A stretch of DNA of 64,000 nucleotides from Symsagittifera roscoffensis. Its lineage: Eukaryota; Xenacoelomorpha; Acoela; Convolutidae. A model generated the notes under the pieces. The model did no database searches, was not told the origin of the DNA, and worked only from the letters and a program-made list of their open reading frames with translations. The translations under genes were made by a program, and so were the position numbers. The stretch covers positions 2,578,073 to 2,642,072 of the forward strand of contig NC_087063.1 in the NCBI RefSeq assembly GCF_963678635.1, given 5' to 3'. Shown piece by piece: positions 32,550-45,033 of this stretch (the first letter of the stretch is position 1; each line of letters opens with the position of its first letter).

Positions 32550-32869
32550 TGTTGGTGGTAAAAAAATATGTTCTTCTATTTTTGATAGAGGAATTGTGTC
32601 GAGTGGGTCATGAAAATCAAAAACTTGATTTATCGTGTATTTTGAATCATTTTTTGGTGGTCCTAATAAACTTATTTTGTCAGTTAAATTTTCTTTTTCT
32701 ATCAATGGAAAGGTGTCTTTTTTGTGTGGTTGTTGTTTGATTGTTTTTTGTTGAGTGTTATTTTTTATCCAATGTGAATAAGGAATTGGTTTGAATGTGG
32801 ATGTTCCTAATAGATCTACTTCATAGTGGTTATTTTGACAATCTAAACAGAGTGGGGAAATGTTGTAAG

Positions 32870-35657
32870 TTATTTATTTGTGACTGATCGATATCAGTTT
32901 GTACTGCGTATTTGCATTCTAACCTTGATGATGTTTTATTTTTTGCAAGGTAGAATTTAAAATTTTGTGGTATTTCAACTGTAGTTTTTCGTGTAAGTAG
33001 TTCAGGTGGTGTATTTCTACTTAATGTATCTGGTAGTGCAAGGTTTTTTCCTGCTGTCCAAACTATATGTAAGTTTGGGAATTTCATTAAAATTAATTGA
33101 AATCTATAAACTCTATGGTTTGGGTTTGATTTCTGTGTAAAGAAAAATATTATAGGTTTATGGTCTGTAAATAGAACTGTTGGATGTTTTGATCCAAGTA
33201 TTAAAAATTCAAATTCCGTAAGTGGGTATATTATAGCTGTGCATTCTCTCATGAGAGTAGAGAGTCGTAGTTCAGCTTGTGTAAATAAGCGAGACTTTGC
33301 TGATATGAGATTAATTTTGTTTGTTGCATTGTGTGATTGGAGTAATGCTGCGCCTATGCCAAAGTTTGAAGCATCGCACATTGCATAAAATGGTTGATTT
33401 GGGTCAAGGATTGTATTTGATCTTTGTTCTGTTACCAATTTTTTTATTTCTTCGAATCTTGTTTGATGTTCGGTGGTCCATTCGAAGTTATTTTGTTGTC
33501 TGAGGATGTTATAGAAAGGTCTTAAGTATAATTGCATTTTGTATACATGTTTACTTAAGAAATTTAACATTCCAAGGAATTCTTGGATTTTCTTTTTATT
33601 TGTGGGTGGTTGAAGGTTCTGAATCGCGTGTATTCGCTATTTCAATGGAGTTATAGTGTTATTTTCAATAATGTGTCCAAGAAATTTTACGCGTGTTAAA
33701 AAAAATGTGATTTGTCTGGGGCTGCTTTCTTGTTTTCATTTTTGAGTGTTTGATGATATTGTTCTAAAGTTATAAACATTTCGTCTTTCGCTTGTGAATG
33801 CATGAAAACATCAACTAAGTATGTGATTGCATGCTTTTTGAGTATAAGTGGTCTAAAAATTTTACTCATAAAAGCTGAAAAAGATGCTGGTCCTATGGAA
33901 ATTCTATAGAATAATCTATTGAATTCGTATTGTTGATTTCCAATAACGAATTGTGTTAATCGTCGTCATGATCATCTAGTGGCATTTGATTGTATGCACT
34001 ATTCATATCTGCGGTTCTGAAGTATTTACCATTTATTTTGGTTAGAATTACTTGAATAGGTTCAATGCGCCAATTACATTTAGTTTCGTTAATAAGGGAA
34101 TTGAGGTATCTAGCACCTAGAACGATTTTTAGTGATTCTCCTTAGCTAAGATGATAACTGGGTTGATAAAGGTGTTACCTTTCGGTTGTTTTTCTTTGTT
34201 TACTGGTGATATATTTTAATTTTGTTCTAAAATGTCAAATAGTCTGTTTACTTTATCTTGTAAATGTATCGGTACATTACTTGCTCGTAGTTTTTTGAAA
34301 AATGCGTTAGGTTTAAAAGGCAAATGTAGTGGTGAACTATTTTTTCCAACATCGAATTTGGATGTTGCATAAACTGTTGGAAACTTTAATAACAGTTCGG
34401 CTAATTTGTCGAATTCTTTTTGTTTTATTTGGGAATGTTCAAAACTAAACATTGGTAGAAACTTTTGTTGTTCTTCCGTATAATGTGATATTTCAAACGT
34501 TGGTTTAAAATATGGCGTTTTTGTGAAGTAATCATTGTTTCTTTTTTCGTTGCTTATTATGTTGTTTATGATAATTCTTCATCAAGAATTGTGGATTGAC
34601 ATATGTCTAGCAATTGTAATATATTATTGACTCGATATGCTACTTCATTTGTGGGTGAAGTTGTAGCATTTGTTTCACAGTATCCTAAGAGTCCTAACGG
34701 TAGTGTTATCTGGTATGGTGAACTGTTATATACGTGTAATGAGATAATATCTGAGTATGAATGTTTCACATATTTTATGGATGAGATTTTGAATCTAAAA
34801 AATTTATGGATTGGTTTAAATTCAAAGTCTGACATAAAGAAATGTTATTTTTTTTGGTTCTTATCGTATTGGTGGACTTGTTTGATTGAAAAGTTATATA
34901 CATTTCCTGATAGTGGTTTCAGGTATTTTCGTTCCTGATTATAAATAGGGTAAAATTTCGAGAAAAATGGTGGTTGTTTGTTTAATCTTTGAAAGAATGT
35001 TAAGGATGTGTCTTTTGTCCTTGTGTATTTATCTTTTATATGAAGTTTGCTATTCAAAATGTTTATTGTGGGAATATACTTAGTTATAAATGGTGTGACA
35101 ATGATATTATGTTTTATGTCTGTAATGTGAAATGTTTGTTTAAATGGTTTATTTAGTATTTTATTCTGTTCCATTGTTCTAGTGGGAACAAGGAAAAGTT
35201 GGATTTTACCGTAATTTACCAATGTTGATATTTGTGCTACTGCTAATTTACTGGCGGTTTTTATAGGTGTTAGGATTGGATGTAACGATTTGATTTCATT
35301 CCAATTAAGAAGGTTAATAATATTTGATTCTGCTGCTGAATCAATTAAAAAATCTATTTCAAGATCGGGTGGTTGAAATTCTAAATTTTTCGGGCTTTCT
35401 AAGAGAAATGGTTTTGTCCAAATTTTTTCTCTTGGCTGTTCTTTTTGTATATTTTGGTAAGTTTGACTTGTACTTGAGCGTTGCTTTTCGTTATTGACTA
35501 CTGTAATTATTTCGTTTACATTTTGTTCAATTGATACATCGGTTCTTATGGGTCTAGTATAGTAGTCTTGAAGGAGTTCCGATTGATTTTCGTAAATGCG
35601 TGAACTAAAAGGTTGTACGTATATGGTGGGTTCGTAGTCGTTTTCGACTGTGATCAT
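32870..35657 (-). pseudogene. gypsy-2 protease-reverse transcriptase-RNase H remnant
   Basis: The protease lies in 35,657-34,845 (LEIDFLIDSAAESNIINL, DSA in the catalytic place). The pre-RT part is at 34,835-34,216. The reverse transcriptase region (34,210-33,570) is broken by stops, and its YxDD motif reads YLVD, losing one aspartate. RNase H is well preserved in 33,570-32,830 (MCDASNFGIGAALL, FTDHKPI, PDTLSRNTPPEL). The same element continues in shifted frames to 32,550. Confidence 0.8.
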
Positions 35658-35659
35658 AT

Positions 35660-38600
35660 TAATTGAGATAGTGTTATTTGTGTCACTTTCGCTGTCTGTT
35701 GAGTCACAATTGTTATGGTTTAATCGTAGTTCAGTACTTTCTGTGTTGTCAATACCAGGGGAATCTGAAGTTGTTCCTTCAGTTGCTTGTACCTGATTAA
35801 TTTTTCGCGGATGTTTAGGTGTGTTACTTCTATATTTGTGATGGGAATTAGGGTAACGATTGTTGTTTCGATAAGGGGATTGAGAATAATGTCTTCGATT
35901 GTTATAGTTGGGATTTCTGTTTTGTGAGTTGTTTCTTAACCTATTATAGAAATTATTTTTGTTTCCTTGATAATTAGATCTGTTATAGGAATTGTTTCTT
36001 GATCTGTTGTTTTGGTAACGTTGGTTTCTGTTGTTTGAATAAATTCTATTTCTGTTATTCGAGTAGTTTCTATTTCTATTGAATTACGTGATCTATCGTT
36101 TGAATAGTGTCTATTCCTAGAATTTGAATGGGAACTGGTATCAGGGAATTCTCTTCTGTTTGAATTTGATCGTGAATAATTGTTTCTATACTGGTTATTT
36201 TGGCTATTTGATCGACTATATCTGTCTTGTGAGAAATTTCGTGAATTTTTTTTGTTCTGGTGATCTACCTCTATCATTGGAATTATAGGGCGATTGGTTT
36301 CTTGAGTAATTTGAATTATTTGGGAGTGGTTTACCAGAGCTGTTATTACTATGTATATTTTTGTTTGGTAAATTTTGATCCTTTTTCATGTATTGTTAGA
36401 ATGATTTGTTTGGTTCTTTGTACTTTTGCGGTTTATTTTGATTATCCTGTTGTTTTTGTCTGCATTCGGCAATGCTGTGTCCGTATCTTCGAAAATAATT
36501 ACACCATTTCTTGAAAGATGATTTACTTTTAAAATTTGGATTTTTCTCGTATATATTTAAAACTTCATGATTTGAGTAGCTTCTATTCCTATTGTTGGAA
36601 TAATTTCTACTTCTATTGTACGAAGAATTTCTTGATCTATCATTGGAATAGTGTCTATTCCAAGCGTGTGAATGGAAAATGGTATCAAACGAAAATTCTG
36701 GTCGGTTTGAAATTGATCGTGAATAGTTGTTTCGACACTGATTATTTCGACTATTTGATCGACTATATCTGTTTTGCAAAAAACTACGTGTTTTTCTTTT
36801 GTTTGGTGATCGTACTCTGTCGTTGGGATTATAAGGTGATTGGTTTTGGAATACTTTGAATTAATTGGTAGTGGTTTTCCAGAATTATTATTACTGTGAA
36901 TATTTTTGTTAGGTAAATTTTGATCTTTCTTCATGTACTGATGAAATGATTTGTTTGGTTCTCTGTATTTTTGTGGTTTATTTTGATTGTTTTGCTGTTT
37001 TTGTCTGCATTCAGCAATGCTGTGTCCGTATCTTCGGCAATAGTAACATCATTTTTTGAAAGATGAATTACCTTTAAAAATTGTGTTTTTCTCATATATA
37101 TTTAAAATTTCTGTAATTTTTTCGGATAAATCTGTATCTGAGTCTTGTAGGTCCGATATTTAAAATTAAATTTGCTGTGACTGCATTTAAATAGTCTTCT
37201 AAAGAATATTCAGGGTCTGTGCCTGTGAATACCATCAGTGGTTTATTTGATGTTATTGATGATCCACCCATGAGGTATGGATTCATAGTCATCTGCAGTG
37301 ATTCTGCGGCATTTGGCATTTGTGAAAAATTTGTCAGTTGATTATTTGTTATTTCATGTTGTTGTAAATAATATGGTAGTGGTATTTCGTTTTGCATTTG
37401 TGTTGGTTGGTAAAAATCAGCAATTGCTGGATTTTGTGAATAAAAATTATTATTTTGAGGTTCGTAATTTGGTCTAGGTTGTAGCATATGTTGTTCTCGT
37501 GTATATGGTTTAAAAATATCTGGTTGATTTACGTGATAAGACTGGAGTCTTTGGTTTTGAGAATTTTGTTGATACTTTTGGTTATGAAAATCGTCATCAT
37601 CTGATGAATGATAATTAGGTGTATAGTAAGGTGTTTTTTGTTTATATTGATACGGTTTTTTATTATTTTTATTTTGTTGACAAAATGGATAGTTTTCACT
37701 TGGGTCTGTTGGATTTCGTTGGTTATCATTAAAATTAACGAAATTTGATGTTTGTTGTTGGAAATTTTGTCGTTGTGAAAATGAACAATTATGCGGGTTT
37801 GTACGAGAAGGTTTAGATGTTTGTGATCTATTTACGTAGTTATAATTGTGTTCTGCAAAATTACTTCTGGTGAATGTTATTTGTTTTTGTGGTGGTTTCG
37901 TCATTGGTCTAAGAGTTTGGTAATCCATATGTGAATATTTTGGAGCAACCGAGGGTTTAACCGTAGATTGCAATGTTACTTGAGGTAAAATTGAAGTCTT
38001 TGGTTTTGGTGTTGTAAGGTTTGGATGTATTGGTGAAATACTTTGCTGTGTAGTTGTTACAATTGTTTCAACTATTTCTTCATTTATAAAATGTGATGGT
38101 GTTTGAATATCTTGTTGTGTAAGATTCCTAGTTCCATTTAAGTTTTCTTGTTGTACAAGAGTTGAATTTAAACTATTATTTTGTTTTCTATTAGGTAAGA
38201 ATGAATTATAGTTTAAAGGCGTTGCATCTATTGTCAGTGGTATTAATTTTATATAGTCTTTAGGAATAGTTTTTGTACTGGTTGCTTGACTTGAGATGTC
38301 TATTGGAATATTCGGAAGTAATGGATGAGACCATTCAGGGTCTCAAACGTAATCTGATTATTCGGCAATGACAGTGTCGTCATTTTTACCCTGGGGTCTA
38401 AAATTTTTTCCTGCTTGTGCAATTAAATCTATATTGTGGGTAAAATAGTCTATTACAAACCATGCTTAGATTTTTTGTAAATCGTGTTTTACATTTGGTG
38501 AAATTTGGTTATTTGAAAAATTTTCACGGATTGTGTTTAAAAATACTGAGAATGCGACAATTTCATTTCTGACATTTTGGTGTCTTGATGTTTGAACCGT

Positions 38601-39489
38601 TGATGTGCTTTCGGTTTCTATTCTTTCTAGTATAGATAAATAATTATACATTATTGCAAAAACATCGTTAGTGAAAATTGAATTTGCTCTCTGTGAGTTT
38701 TGATGTTGTATGTTTTTAATGTATTCTGTGAATACTTTTGAAAATCCTATATCAACATCATCTGTTTGGATAACATATTTGCCATGTAAAATTCTTGTTG
38801 TACTGAGTTCTATGGTGTAAATTCCATATTTTTGTGTTAAGTTACATATTCTTTTTATGTAATGGTCGACAATTTGTCTTTTAATTTTTATTTCTGAAAA
38901 TTCTGCTTTACATGGGCTAATTCCTTGTTCAAATATATTTGTGATTAGGTTATGACAAATTTTGTTTGTCCTCTGTCGTCAGTGAAGGAAATGATGATAA
39001 ATGGAAAACTCGGGTCTTCGTCTGGACTTTCGTCATTTGGGCTTATACTCATTTTTCGTTTTTTGATTGTCAGTGCGTAATGATCAATGTGTCTTATTGG
39101 TTGGTTCCAACTGTATATGTACTGGTTTATTTTTGTATATCTTTTTTATTCTTCTGTTTCCTTATTTTGATGAATGTGATGTAGATTTTGAATCGGAAAA
39201 ATATAATTGATCATGAACTGGGTAATTTTTATTTACTGCGCCTTTTAGCTTGTAGAGTGCATCTAAATTGCTGACTTCTGATTCGGAGACTGCGTTTCTA
39301 CGCTTTGAAAAATTTTTTCGTGTAATTTGTCTTTGCTTGCTTAAATTTTTTTTTTATTGTTTGAAGTTTTGTGCGAATATATCCGATTGTTTGTTTATGC
39401 GGTGTAATTACAAGATCGTATGTTTCGTTATTTATTTTACAATTGTGTAGTACGATTGTTTGTTTATTTCCTAAATTGTTCAGTGACAT
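35660..39489 (-). pseudogene. gypsy-2 Gag remnant with zinc knuckle
   Basis: The reading starts at MSLNNLGNKQTIVLHNC (39,489) and can be followed with several stops through a Gln/Asn-rich region (37,973-37,092, ending in a Gag core with PLMVFTGTDPEYSLEDYLNAVTA). It then reaches WCNYFRRYGHSIAEC, a CCHC-type knuckle in which the second Cys is Phe, and an Arg/Ser/Asn-rich tail of SRSNS-type repeats. Part of the knuckle and tail region is duplicated in tandem. Confidence 0.65.
35936..37080 (-). repeat. 545-bp tandem duplication inside gypsy-2 Gag
   Basis: Sequence around 36,330-36,480 recurs 545 bp further on (36,870-37,030), for example AATGATTTGTTTGGTTCT at about 36,400 and 36,945 and AATGCTGTGTCCGTATCTTC at about 36,471 and 37,016. 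The duplicated unit covers the zinc knuckle and the start of the Arg/Ser-rich tail. The knuckle reads CNYFRR in one copy and the second copy is in a broken frame. Confidence 0.75.
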
Positions 39490-39500
39490 AAGGTTTAGGA

Positions 39501-41375
39501 TGAGGGATGCAAGGTTGTTATTAGTGATTTTAAAATTCTAGACTGTTAGTCCTTACGATTTTTTGGTTAGCCTAACTTGGGTCTTTTAAGTAGGGTTGGA
39601 GAGGAAAGTATATATCGATTCCGAAGAATGATTTTTACTTGCTCGTGGCTATCTAAGTTAAGGTGTTAACTTACTTAATCTTACTTAGGGGTAGTGATTG
39701 TGTTCAAGGGTTGGAGAATAGTAAACCGATCCAAAAGGTTCAGGTATAATTAGAACACAGGTAGTTCGTTAGATACTATTTTATTACTTACTAAGGTTTA
39801 AGATTTAGCCTAGGTCAGGTAAAAGGGGGGATTAAGTGAAGGATGAATAACCGAAGTTCTTCATTGTTTAGCTAAATTTCAATGGTTAATATGGTTGAAA
39901 AATTTGTATTAGTCCTGGGTCTTTGAAAGGGTTGGGTAGTGAATCGACGTTTGAGGTCGTTAGACACTTTATTATTTGGGTGGGGGAGAACAAAATTGTT
40001 TTTTTTTGATCCAAGGATAGGCCTTGATGAACAGGTTATAATTTTTATAATATAAAATGGATTTAATTTTAATTATTCAATGGAGATCCAAGGAAAGCTT
40101 TGATGATATGGTTCAAGATTGAATAAATTAAGATGAAAGAAGGATAAAAATTTAGATAAGGTTTTAAAGATAATTCAAATTTATTGGATAAAAATTTTAG
40201 TGTTTGATAATATTAGTGGCTGAAATGTTTGCTATTATGTTTAGGTGATGAAGCGGGGGATGCCAGGATGATTTATATATACTAACAATTTATGATCATG
40301 TCAACTAATTTTTTTTTCTTTTAATAAATTTATTTTTCAGATATCTTTTTCAATTTTACTGCAGATTTAGAGGGAACGATTAGAGGTGTTTTTATTAATC
40401 GTTATTGAACAATAATAAATAGGATTTAGCGCCTGTAATAATCATTGAAGATTTTTCTTCAAGGTTTCTATGTTTGCAAATGAAAATCTAAATTCTTTAC
40501 TATTAAAATCCTAAATATAAAAATTTGGTCTGGCTTTCGCTGTACGACCATGAAACTTAATGGTAAGTTTCTTCGTAGTCGTAGATCGTCTCTTGTCCGA
40601 GGTCTTCTTCCAATGCCTGGTAATTCTATGTTTTTGTCTAATTCTAATCTATCTGTTAGTTCTAAGCTAATTTTTTTTAAGGTCTTGATCGAGACTTATG
40701 GTCGCACCAGATGAGTTATGTTCTATTTGTAACTCATAGAGTAATTTCGGATAGGGTACACCGTCTGCTCGTCACGCTATCTTATTTTCGGCCGGATAGA
40801 TTCGTGCAACTTCTTAGTCTAATATCGATCCTAATCTTACTCTTATATCTACTAGTCTCAGGGTGTTTAACTAGTCTTTGCTAGGCTCAATAGATCTAGA
40901 GTATACTGGCTTATTGCGATTGCTAAACTTCTCTGGGAGAGGTAACTAATTTCTAAGTTAAATTCAAATCCTTCTGGTGCTGAAATTACAAGTAATTTCA
41001 GCACTTACAAATAAGTGGTTTGTTTGTTCGATGGATCGTGATTGGTTAATATTAAATATTTTATAGTGATAAAATATCCAATGTATAACCAAAGAAAAAG
41101 TATACTTTATATCTGGTTCCAGTAACAATCAACAAGATCAAAAGCTCATTTCATTTATGGCAATTAAAGGTATGCAGATAAACAGACATTTACACGATAC
41201 AAGACCAAAGAAAAAAGTGTCAACCTATGTCATGAAAACGAAACAAGACAAGACAAGACAAAGAAGAAGCATTAATAAAGAAAAATGGTGCAATACAGAT
41301 GGTAACAAAAACAGGGATCATCAACACCCACCAGCGACGGCCATAGAGGGCCGATTGGCGGCAGATTTTCCGGAC
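39501..41375. other. Probable upstream LTR/leader of gypsy-2; no gene
   Basis: No ORF of note. Three loosely similar GGGTTGGAGA/GGGTTGGGTAG segments (39,594, 39,701, 39,936) suggest internal repetition. A perfect 13-bp inverted repeat, GTGCTGAAATTAC-AA-GTAATTTCAGCAC, lies at about 40,977-41,004. I cannot prove an LTR because no second copy is in the window. Confidence 0.35.
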
Positions 41376-41475
41376 GCGATGAGTTATTGCCCGTATGAAC
41401 GCTTGTTTCCATAGCATTTCTGAGGTAGGTCGCAGCAGAACACTAGTAAAACAAATGTCAAGCCAAACTCGGAAC

Positions 41476-41608
41476 CAGAAAATTGAAGATTAAAGCAACG
41501 ATGTAGAAATAAGATAAGCAGGAAAACTATGAGGAGGGCGCCGAGCAGAAGAAATGACAAGAAAACTATATTTAAAAAGATTCTGAGAAGATGGGAAGCT
41601 TTATTCAT
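41476..41608 (-). CDS. Candidate first exon: membrane-anchor peptide (unit 1)
   Basis: ATG at 41,608 opens 44 residues with a long hydrophobic stretch (IFLNIVFLSFLLLGALLIV and onward) after a short polar start, the pattern of a signal anchor. The frame can leave at CTG|GTTCC (41,475) or read on through 41,384. I do not recognise the family. It may be the first exon of a type II membrane protein whose rest is gone, since gypsy-2 and its flank lie downstream. Confidence 0.35.
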
Positions 41609-42175
41609 ACGGATAAGCTTGAACTAAAATATATATTTTTACATTGACTGCCAATTCATCTAAGGAGCGCAGTAAGCTGTTCAAACCCTTCAAATTTACA
41701 TAGATTGGTCTTTTTTTTTGCAGTTATTGCTTAAGTATTAATAATTCAACGCCATTTTGCTAAATTTCATGTTTCCAGTTCAACTTTGTTCCTTAAATTC
41801 CTAATCTGATATCAGCTTTGACACACTTGGATTCATTTTTTTTTTCTTTTTTTTTCTTTCAGTCACAGCTTGTTGGGTTTTATCAGAAAAATTGTTGCGC
41901 TTAATCATACGTATAGAACAAACTAAATCAGGTAAGAGATTGATTAAGCTCATTCAGACAAGATAAGACTTTGATTAAATAACAAAAAGTCTAACTATAG
42001 TTATCTTCTAAAGGTTATCACTCGACCCTTTGTGTTGAGTTTTTTTTCAAAACTTATTATTGGATTATGATTCTTGTTATGATAAAAATTAGCAAAAATT
42101 TGATAATTTTCTATTCTTGATTATTTCTGTACTCTTTTAACAACTGCATGTCTAAATTGAGTTTTCAGTCGCATA

Positions 42176-42424
42176 ATGATTTATATCACAAAATTACTTT
42201 TCGTGTATATATTTTTTCAAATTTTACTGCCTTTTTCTGCCAAAAAATTAACTCAAATGAATCAAGGTTTCAATATCACTGAATGGTATTTTGAATCTGT
42301 AAAATTTTTTTTGTTTAATTTAGCAGAATCTGAAAAATTTATTTGTCAAAATAATTTAATCAATTTCGGCTATTTCCATTTACCCATCTTTGAAATTTTG
42401 GAACTATATAATTATTTTCTGTGA
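42176..42424 (+). CDS. Small secreted-protein ORF (unit 1), 82 aa
   Basis: A typical signal peptide (MIYITKLLFVYIFFQILLPFSA) is followed by a 60-residue mature part rich in Phe, Asn, Glu and Ile with one Cys. The ATG is preceded seven bases upstream by GAGTTTTCAG, a strong 3' splice site, so the start may follow an intron or a trans-spliced leader. No family is recognised. The copy in unit 2 has three amino acid differences. AT-rich sequence makes chance ORFs common, but a signal peptide plus splice site is suggestive. Confidence 0.4.
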   Translation: MIYITKLLFVYIFFQILLPFSAKKLTQMNQGFNITEWYFESVKFFLFNLAESEKFICQNNLINFGYFHLPIFEILELYNYFL

Positions 42425-42567
42425 AATTATGGCTTAACGCGTAAAGTTTAGATTTAAGATACGAAGAAAAAATCTGTTCAAATTTGTTGATTTGTTCACA
42501 ATGTTAAGTTTCACTACATAAGGACGATGTTAAAGTAGTTATCAAAATTGAATTTCAAAGGGGTATA

Positions 42568-42798
42568 ATGGAAAATATCCTCAATTTCTTTTCGATGAAC
42601 ATAACGAAGCTAAATTGTGCACTAGATATGCGCACAAATTTGTGCCTCTATGTTCTTGGATTCCAGAGGCAAGTCTTTAAACATATCAAAATTTTGACGG
42701 CAGAATCAAAGAAAACGAAAGAACAAAAAAAGAACAAAGGGAGCGTCCTTGTTGTGGAATCCGCTCACATTTCACAAAATTCGTTTGGTTTTGTATGA
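42568..42798 (+). CDS. Hypothetical 76-aa ORF (unit 1)
   Basis: The ORF starts MENILNFFSMNITKLNC and becomes Lys-rich (ESKKTKEQKKNKG). It lies 140 bp after the secreted-protein ORF and is repeated in unit 2 (45,990-46,220). It has no signal peptide and no known domain, and may be noncoding. Confidence 0.2.
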   Translation: MENILNFFSMNITKLNCALDMRTNLCLYVLGFQRQVFKHIKILTAESKKTKEQKKNKGSVLVVESAHISQNSFGFV

Positions 42799-43019
42799 GG
42801 GACATCAGAAGGGTTTTTGTTGTCCAATAAAAAACAAGAAAAGCATCTCTAAGCTTTCTTGTTTGCAAAAGAGTTTTCAGCTTTATACTGATTAACAATT
42901 TTTCGGCTTTGAATAACACTTTCAACTAATTTATTTGTTTCAAAACAAACATTTTGAAGTTTTCGTTCCAAAAAAAATATCCTGGAACCTTTGTGCTAGC
43001 AATTGGAAAAAAAATCTTT

Positions 43020-44010
43020 TCAACGCAGTTACCTGGGTTGCCCACCATAGAATATAATGCGCAACCATGCACATCCATGCGTGATTTGCATGGAAAATGA
43101 CTAATCATACGTAGCACATACGTTGGTTTCGAAAACCCTCAAAATAGCTTTTTAACGGAGTAAAATAGTAATAAAACGGTTTCTCATCGTTATACAGGCT
43201 GTTGGTAAATTTTCACCATGCAAATCATACGTCGTCGCAACATATATGGTGCTACGCGTGGAAGAAATTTTTCACCACATTTTTTTTTCTCAAAAAAACC
43301 GTAAAATAGAGGTTAATTGACAAAAATGACTGAGAAACAGTATCTGTTGTGAAAAATACCCTTTTATTAGATTTTTATTTTTTTTCTACCATGCAAACCA
43401 TACGTCGTAATTGTTTTTGTTGATGGTAATTATTTTATTTCATGTGTTGATAATCTTTCATGTTTCTGAAATGCTTGTTTTGTTTTAGACACTTTTATGA
43501 AAGTTATTCAGCCATCACCAGGTATGATTTCCGGCGTCATCGGGTAAAGTTTTCTACATCGGACAATAATGTGCTTTGCTTGGGAACCAAAATTTTGCTC
43601 TGAACGGCGGAAAAAGATTTTTTACTACCAACTTCTTTGAGGTCGTTCAGAGCACTTTTTAGATGCCCACGAGAATTTTGAATTAATTTGATTATTCAGT
43701 TTTTATGTAGCGCCATATATGTTTTTATGGTATCCATACGTCGCGCCATGCATGGTACCATAGTAACCATACGTCGCGCCATGCATGATAACATAGTAAC
43801 CATACATTGCAAGCTTCCATGGTGACATGTAACTTATCAACAACCCTAGTAAAAGTATCAATATTGTCTAATTTGAAGTCTCCCATACTTTAAAAACTGT
43901 GGAATCATACGTCGCGTCATGCATGGAAAATCTGTTATTTTAACATAAAAATACGCCGGCCATTTTTCATGGCTTCCATAGAACCATGCATGGTGCGACG
44001 TATGGTTGCA
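43020..44010. repeat. Field of CATACGT / CCATGCATGG palindromic motifs (unit 1)
   Basis: Within 1 kb the motif CATACGT occurs at about 43,106, 43,117, 43,226, 43,399, 43,734, 43,769 and 43,906, and inverted near 43,995. It is often followed by CGCGCCATGCATGG, as in CATACGTCGCGCCATGCATG at 43,734 and again 35 bp later. CCATGCATGG is itself a perfect palindrome. Spacers such as ACCATAGTAACC recur. The field is repeated in unit 2 (46,450-47,460). No coding explanation fits. Confidence 0.8.
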
Positions 44011-44183
44011 CATTTTGGTCAACCCGGGTAAAGCAAAGTTGATGCGTTGACACAACTTATTCTGTGTATTTTCGGGTGAAACCAACTTAAATGACAGGTA
44101 ATACCTGAAACCTTATTTCTCTTATTGAGATTTGAGCGAGAAAAGCGTGTATATTTTCTTCTGGTTAAAAAGTCAGCATTTAC

Positions 44184-44332
44184 CATAGTTAGGTGATTTT
44201 AACCCATCCAATTCTAAGCTTTTTGTCCGAATAGTTTCCAATTGGTTTATATTTTGAATAAACTGCGGATGTTTTTTGTCAATTGGATCCTGTTTTGAAA
44301 TGTTTTTAGTGCTTGATGACTGCTGAAAGATT
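44184..44332 (-). CDS. Candidate internal exon (unit 1)
   Basis: The minus strand from TTTCAG|CAGTCATC to TATG|GTAAATG gives an open stretch SSSTKNISKQDPIDKKHPQF...LKSPNYG, polar and unbiased, bounded by splice-like sites. The copy in unit 2 lies at about 47,640-47,790 and is also open. It would suit the stem of a membrane protein. The neighbouring anchor exon does not join it in frame with the best donor, so the gene model is unresolved. Confidence 0.3.
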
Positions 44333-44900
44333 AAAGATGAAATATCACTGAAAGTGCTCTACCTACTCTGTACAAACAAAACACGTCCTAAAAATCAAGA
44401 ACTGCTTTTTTTTACCATGACTTGAGAAGCATTCAACCCACATGCCATAAAATTATGAACAAGATCTGCAATAAAAAAACCGTAAAGATTAGAATTATTC
44501 ATAAGAAAGAAACTGTAGTGTATAATTGGTTTTCCAGCCGATTTCAAATATCTCAGAAACAGCTTTTAGAAGAGCAAGTAAAATATCCTGAACACTACGA
44601 TAAAATTAATGGCATTCAAAAAAGATAAATTACTTCTATTGCTTAGTTAATTATTTGATTGATAAATGAAATTTAACCCCGAAAGTAAAAATTTTTTATT
44701 TTATTTTTTTTTTCAGATTTATGGGTTCAATAAACTAATAAAAGTAAAATAGCATAAATTTTTGGCTCTTACACTACATATATAAATTTTCTACTAGGGA
44801 GGCGATGAGTTATTGCCCGTATGAACGCTTGTTTCCATAGCATTTCTGAGGTAGGTCGCAGCAGAACACTAGTAAAACAAATGTCAAGCCAAACTCGTAC

Positions 44901-45033
44901 CAGAAAATTGAAGATTAAAGCAACGATGTAGAAATAAGATAAGCAGGAAAACTATGAGGAGGGCGCCGAGCAGAAGAAATGACAAGAAAACTATATTTAA
45001 AAAGATTCTGAGAAGTTGGGAAGTTTTATTCAT
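44901..45033 (-). CDS. Candidate first exon: membrane-anchor peptide (unit 2)
   Basis: This is the second copy of the exon at 41,476-41,608, with A-to-T and H-to-Q changes near the start. A one-base deletion after the hydrophobic segment (CGTACC against CGGAACC) shifts the frame if reading continues, unless splicing uses CTG|GTAC at 44,900. Confidence 0.35.

Larger units (their letters stand above)
32550..39500 (-). mobile_element. Older, truncated Ty3/gypsy element (gypsy-2)
   Basis: On the minus strand the order is Gag, zinc knuckle, protease, reverse transcriptase, RNase H and the start of the linker to integrase, where it stops at the gypsy-1 LTR. Integrase and the downstream LTR are missing. 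The upstream LTR must lie beyond about 39,500, but I could not delimit it without a partner. Stops, frameshifts and a changed catalytic motif show it is dead. Its base composition is very AT-rich, unlike gypsy-1. Confidence 0.85.

Noticed and set aside
32829-36859. Plus-strand ORFs up to 111 codons rich in Cys, Tyr and Phe
   Set aside because: They are antisense of the AT-rich gypsy-2 coding region and show no domain.
39490-41100. Second LTR of gypsy-2
   Set aside because: I compared this stretch by eye with 32,550-33,000 and found no matching terminal repeat; the downstream end of the element is absent, so no LTR pair can be shown.
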